A stretch of DNA of 64,000 nt. It comes from Cyclina sinensis (lineage: Eukaryota > Mollusca > Bivalvia > Venerida > Veneridae). Both the position numbers and the translations under genes were made by a program. Of the stretch, positions 61,400-64,000 are shown in pieces. The stretch spans positions 1-64,000 of the forward strand of contig JAAONU010000081.1 in the NCBI GenBank assembly GCA_012932295.1, in the 5' to 3' direction. The notes under the pieces were generated by a model that did not search any database, was not told the DNA's origin, and was given only the letters and a program-made list of their open reading frames with translations. How positions within the stretch are numbered: position 1 is the stretch's first letter; every line of letters starts with the position of its first letter.

Positions 61400-61446
61400 G
61401 GACGATGTCAACTAGTACAGTTACAGTCGGATCACGAGTTAGACTG
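61400..61446 (+). CDS. TRIM-like gene, exon 2: start of a MIB/HERC2-like domain
   Basis: Acceptor acatttcag at 61399 and donor ctg|gtaatt after 61446 bound a 47-base exon. It continues the phase-1 frame of exon 1 exactly, giving GTMSTSTVTVGSRVRL. V-G-x-R-V-x-L matches the opening strand of MIB/HERC2 domains, normally followed by a GPDW-like motif. That next exon was not seen before 64000, so it lies outside the window. The matching C-terminal half of such a domain is present 38 kb upstream in the exon at 23260. Confidence 0.75.
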
Positions 61447-63380
61447 GTAATTATTCTTTTATTTCTTTATGTATATACTTAAACTAACGATCCTTTAAAA
61501 GAAATCTGAAATAAATCTTGATTTCGAAAACTAGTAAAAGTTTCCCTTCTCAATTATTCATTGCATTATACATTAAGAAGAGAGGGAGAGTTTGTATTCA
61601 GCGATTTATTGCAAAACGTCAACATATACATAATACTCAGCGGCAGCGTGAACATACATAAAATGTCATTTTCAATTAAAAATATTATCATTGCCAGATT
61701 TCTTTAGCCATATCTAACGTAGAACATCCGTTTTCATATCTTCATTTCGTAGGGCACAAACTTCCGAATTATAACATTTGTTTATCATATCTTCAATGTG
61801 GTTCTAACTACTGTATTGTCTAGACTACAAGAAGTATAAATAAAACTATCATCTATATGAGAAATAGGAGAAGCTCTGCAAAGAAACATTAACATATTCT
61901 AATACACTTATACTATTCAACAACAAGCATTAACGGTTATAAAAATGATACAAATCGTCCCAGTTCAATCGAAAACCAAAATTAAAAAAAAATGTGACCA
62001 GATGTGATGAAAAAGTTTCAAATATATTGTAAGAACTTTCTTTAAAGTACGCCATAGAAAATATTACGTTTTAGTAGAGGTCTATGTCCAGTTAGATAAT
62101 CTTATGCTTCTTATCGTTGTTCTATTTGATTCTTGTGCCTAAACTAACACAACAGTATTATATGTTCAGTTTGTTTGCGTCACTCATAATGTAACTTCAC
62201 TCTGAAAAACGCAGTCTTAAGGTAACTGACAAATCACAATATTGAAAATAAAAAGCAAAAAAAAAATGGTAGAACTGTGTTTGTTTTTGAAAAAGAAAAC
62301 ACAAATGATAGGATTACTGTTGAAACAAAGTTAACCTTAATATATTACGGCATTGCCTACGTTTCAAATTTGATATGATCAACTATGAGTAGCTTACATT
62401 AACCAAAGAAACCGCACACTATAGCTCTAAAGAATGAACTGATTTTTTTAAGAATTTTATTCATATTCATAGCATTTAAAGAGGTTCATTATTTGCGTTT
62501 AAGTTTTATGAATATGCCAGACAGGGAAAACAATAATACACGTGTTACTGAACCTTTTATTTACAAGTTATCGTTCTTTAAAAAGAGTAATATGTTAATA
62601 TTACATAAGCTGCATTACTAATGTTCTGGTTATAAATACTTAGAACTATTCGAATTGCTTGGAAAGTTTAATTCAAAATTTCTGTAGTTCATACAATCGT
62701 AGATAGATGTTGTTTTTAGACTCTCTTAAGCCAAATCTAAACTATCTGTCTTATAAATAAGTTAATTTGTTTATCATATATCTGTTAGGGTCGTATGGTG
62801 TAAAGACTTCTCTTCTAGAAATAATATTTGTCACTGGTTCATAAGTTAATGACACCGAAATGATGTTATAAGTCTAGACACACGCGTCATATTGAAAACG
62901 GATGTATTTCCAAACAGTCCAAACTTTATGAGAGCATAACTTAGGTCACGTAAAATTCCTAATTTAAGGAATTTCATCATTTTAATTAAAATTACAAACA
63001 TTAAATTCAGCAGCACAGAAGTCATCTACCGAGATTTATTTCTGAAAATTCAGTACACGTTGAGATTTTGGCATTTAAGTACGTTTTTCCCGTTTGCTAC
63101 AATAGTTGTCTACTCGTATGAACTTAAAGAGGTTAATGTTATTATAACATTACACATTTACGTACAATTCAGTTAATCAAAAAATAAAAACAAAAAAAGA
63201 AAAAAATGTCGGACGCATGTAGTCGATATATATTTGAAATGAAAGGCATGTGAAGGTTTAATTTCATGGCAGTATATTTTACCCCCAAAAATTGTATAAT
63301 CAAAATCCACGTGCTACTTAATTTATTTCAAAGTAATACGGCCTGTCATAGCGTTGCGTAATTGTTCTTCCGTTATTATC

Positions 63381-63402
63381 AATACGATACGATACGATAC
63401 AA
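63381..63402. repeat. (GATAC)n microsatellite
   Basis: Four near-perfect ATACG/GATAC pentamers. Confidence 0.85.
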
Positions 63403-63689
63403 TAAAATACACTTAATTTTGTGATTTTAACAACAGTAAGCAGACCTGTTGCAAGAGCATTTTGTATATACGTTAGACCGGAAACCAAGTCAACAAAGAT
63501 GACAAAATAATATTAAAACGACGTTGTTATTTCATTGACCTTAAACTGGCAATGTATGAAGAAACATATCGGAAAACGCGCATATTTTAAACAGATTTAC
63601 TATTGACATTCATCGATACATTCACCTAGCTATATAGTATGCATAAACAGGGTGAAGTACATGTTGTCTGGAAACTTTGATATTTCACA

Positions 63690-63712
63690 ATAATAATAAT
63701 AAACGCGCTTAC

Positions 63713-63750
<38 letters not shown>
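63690..63750. repeat. (AAT)n microsatellite
   Basis: Two AAT runs split by an acgcgcttact insert; the second has about twelve units. Confidence 0.97.
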
Positions 63751-63751
<1 letters not shown>

Positions 63752-63777
63752 GATTCAATGAAAGTTATTAATCTTGG

Positions 63778-64000
63778 AGCAGTAGGGGAACTTAGCAGTA
63801 GCAGCAGTTTTTAACGTGAAGCAATAGCACTAGCTGGCAAAATCAATAGGTCGTTATTTCACATGAAGCAGAGCAGCAGTTGAAAATAGCAGTAGTTCTT
63901 ATTCGCGAAGCAGACGAAACTATTACAAAAGCAGTAGTTGACAGTAGCAGTTGATTTCAACATGAAACTCTATCAGTAGTTGGCAGTAATATCAGTTTGA
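63778..64000. repeat. Imperfect AGCAGT-rich minisatellite
   Basis: Repeated gcagtagcagcagttnttaac(g/a)tgaagca-like units of about 45-50 bp up to the window edge, at least four copies. Confidence 0.75.

Larger units (their letters stand above)
61447..64000 (+). other. Intron 2 of the TRIM-like gene (open at window end)
   Basis: No further exon recognised. Contains the simple repeats listed below. Confidence 0.5.

Overview
This looks like a piece of a bivalve mollusc nuclear genome. It is AT-rich, gene-poor and intron-split, with no operons, and it is full of microsatellites, minisatellites and short dispersed repeats of kinds I know from clams and mussels. The B-box/coiled-coil and MIB/HERC2-type exons also fit the large RING-less TRIM-like families of bivalves. 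Species is not determinable by eye.

Layout. (a) 1-18.35 kb: three copies of a composite satellite cassette. Each copy has a CTTT polypyrimidine array, a related spacer, then an array of an 18-bp unit (consensus AAGTCTAAGAAGCGCAGT). The long open frames here are repeat artefacts. (b) 18.35-24.9 kb: mostly featureless, but holding one terminal coding exon (23260-23376, +) that encodes the C-terminal half of a MIB/HERC2-like domain. (c) 24.9-30.9 kb: a six-exon minus-strand gene encoding a transposase-like protein with a DUF7869-type RNase-H-like region. The exon expected to carry its GHTKF-like segment is not visible and the reading phase breaks there. Three consensus X-box (RFX) sites lie 3' of it, and a possible divergent promoter lies 5'. 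(d) 30.9-37.3 kb: mollusc-type dispersed repeats and a 30-bp minisatellite. (e) 37357-46554: a 9.2-kb terminal-inverted-repeat element flanked by TTA, with about 640 bp and 350 bp of subterminal ATACGG repeats, which looks CACTA/CMC-like. It holds a LINE 3' remnant, a tandem CCAAT-box block, a spliced-looking C-terminal coding exon, and a nested 1.68-kb hAT-like element (42673-44352) with 7-bp target duplications. (f) 46.5-58.7 kb: tRNA-derived SINE pieces, a near-perfect ~100-bp hairpin and a near-identical 269-bp tandem duplication; no recognisable gene. (g) 58.7-64 kb: the 5' end of a plus-strand TRIM-like gene (two B-boxes, coiled coil, no RING). Its second exon (61400-61446) begins a MIB/HERC2-like domain and the gene runs off the window.

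The exon at 23.3 kb and the gene at 58.7 kb encode complementary halves of the same kind of domain on the same strand. They are probably tandem paralogues of one B-box/MIB family, separated by a transposon-rich interval. All calls are by eye; no database search was run.
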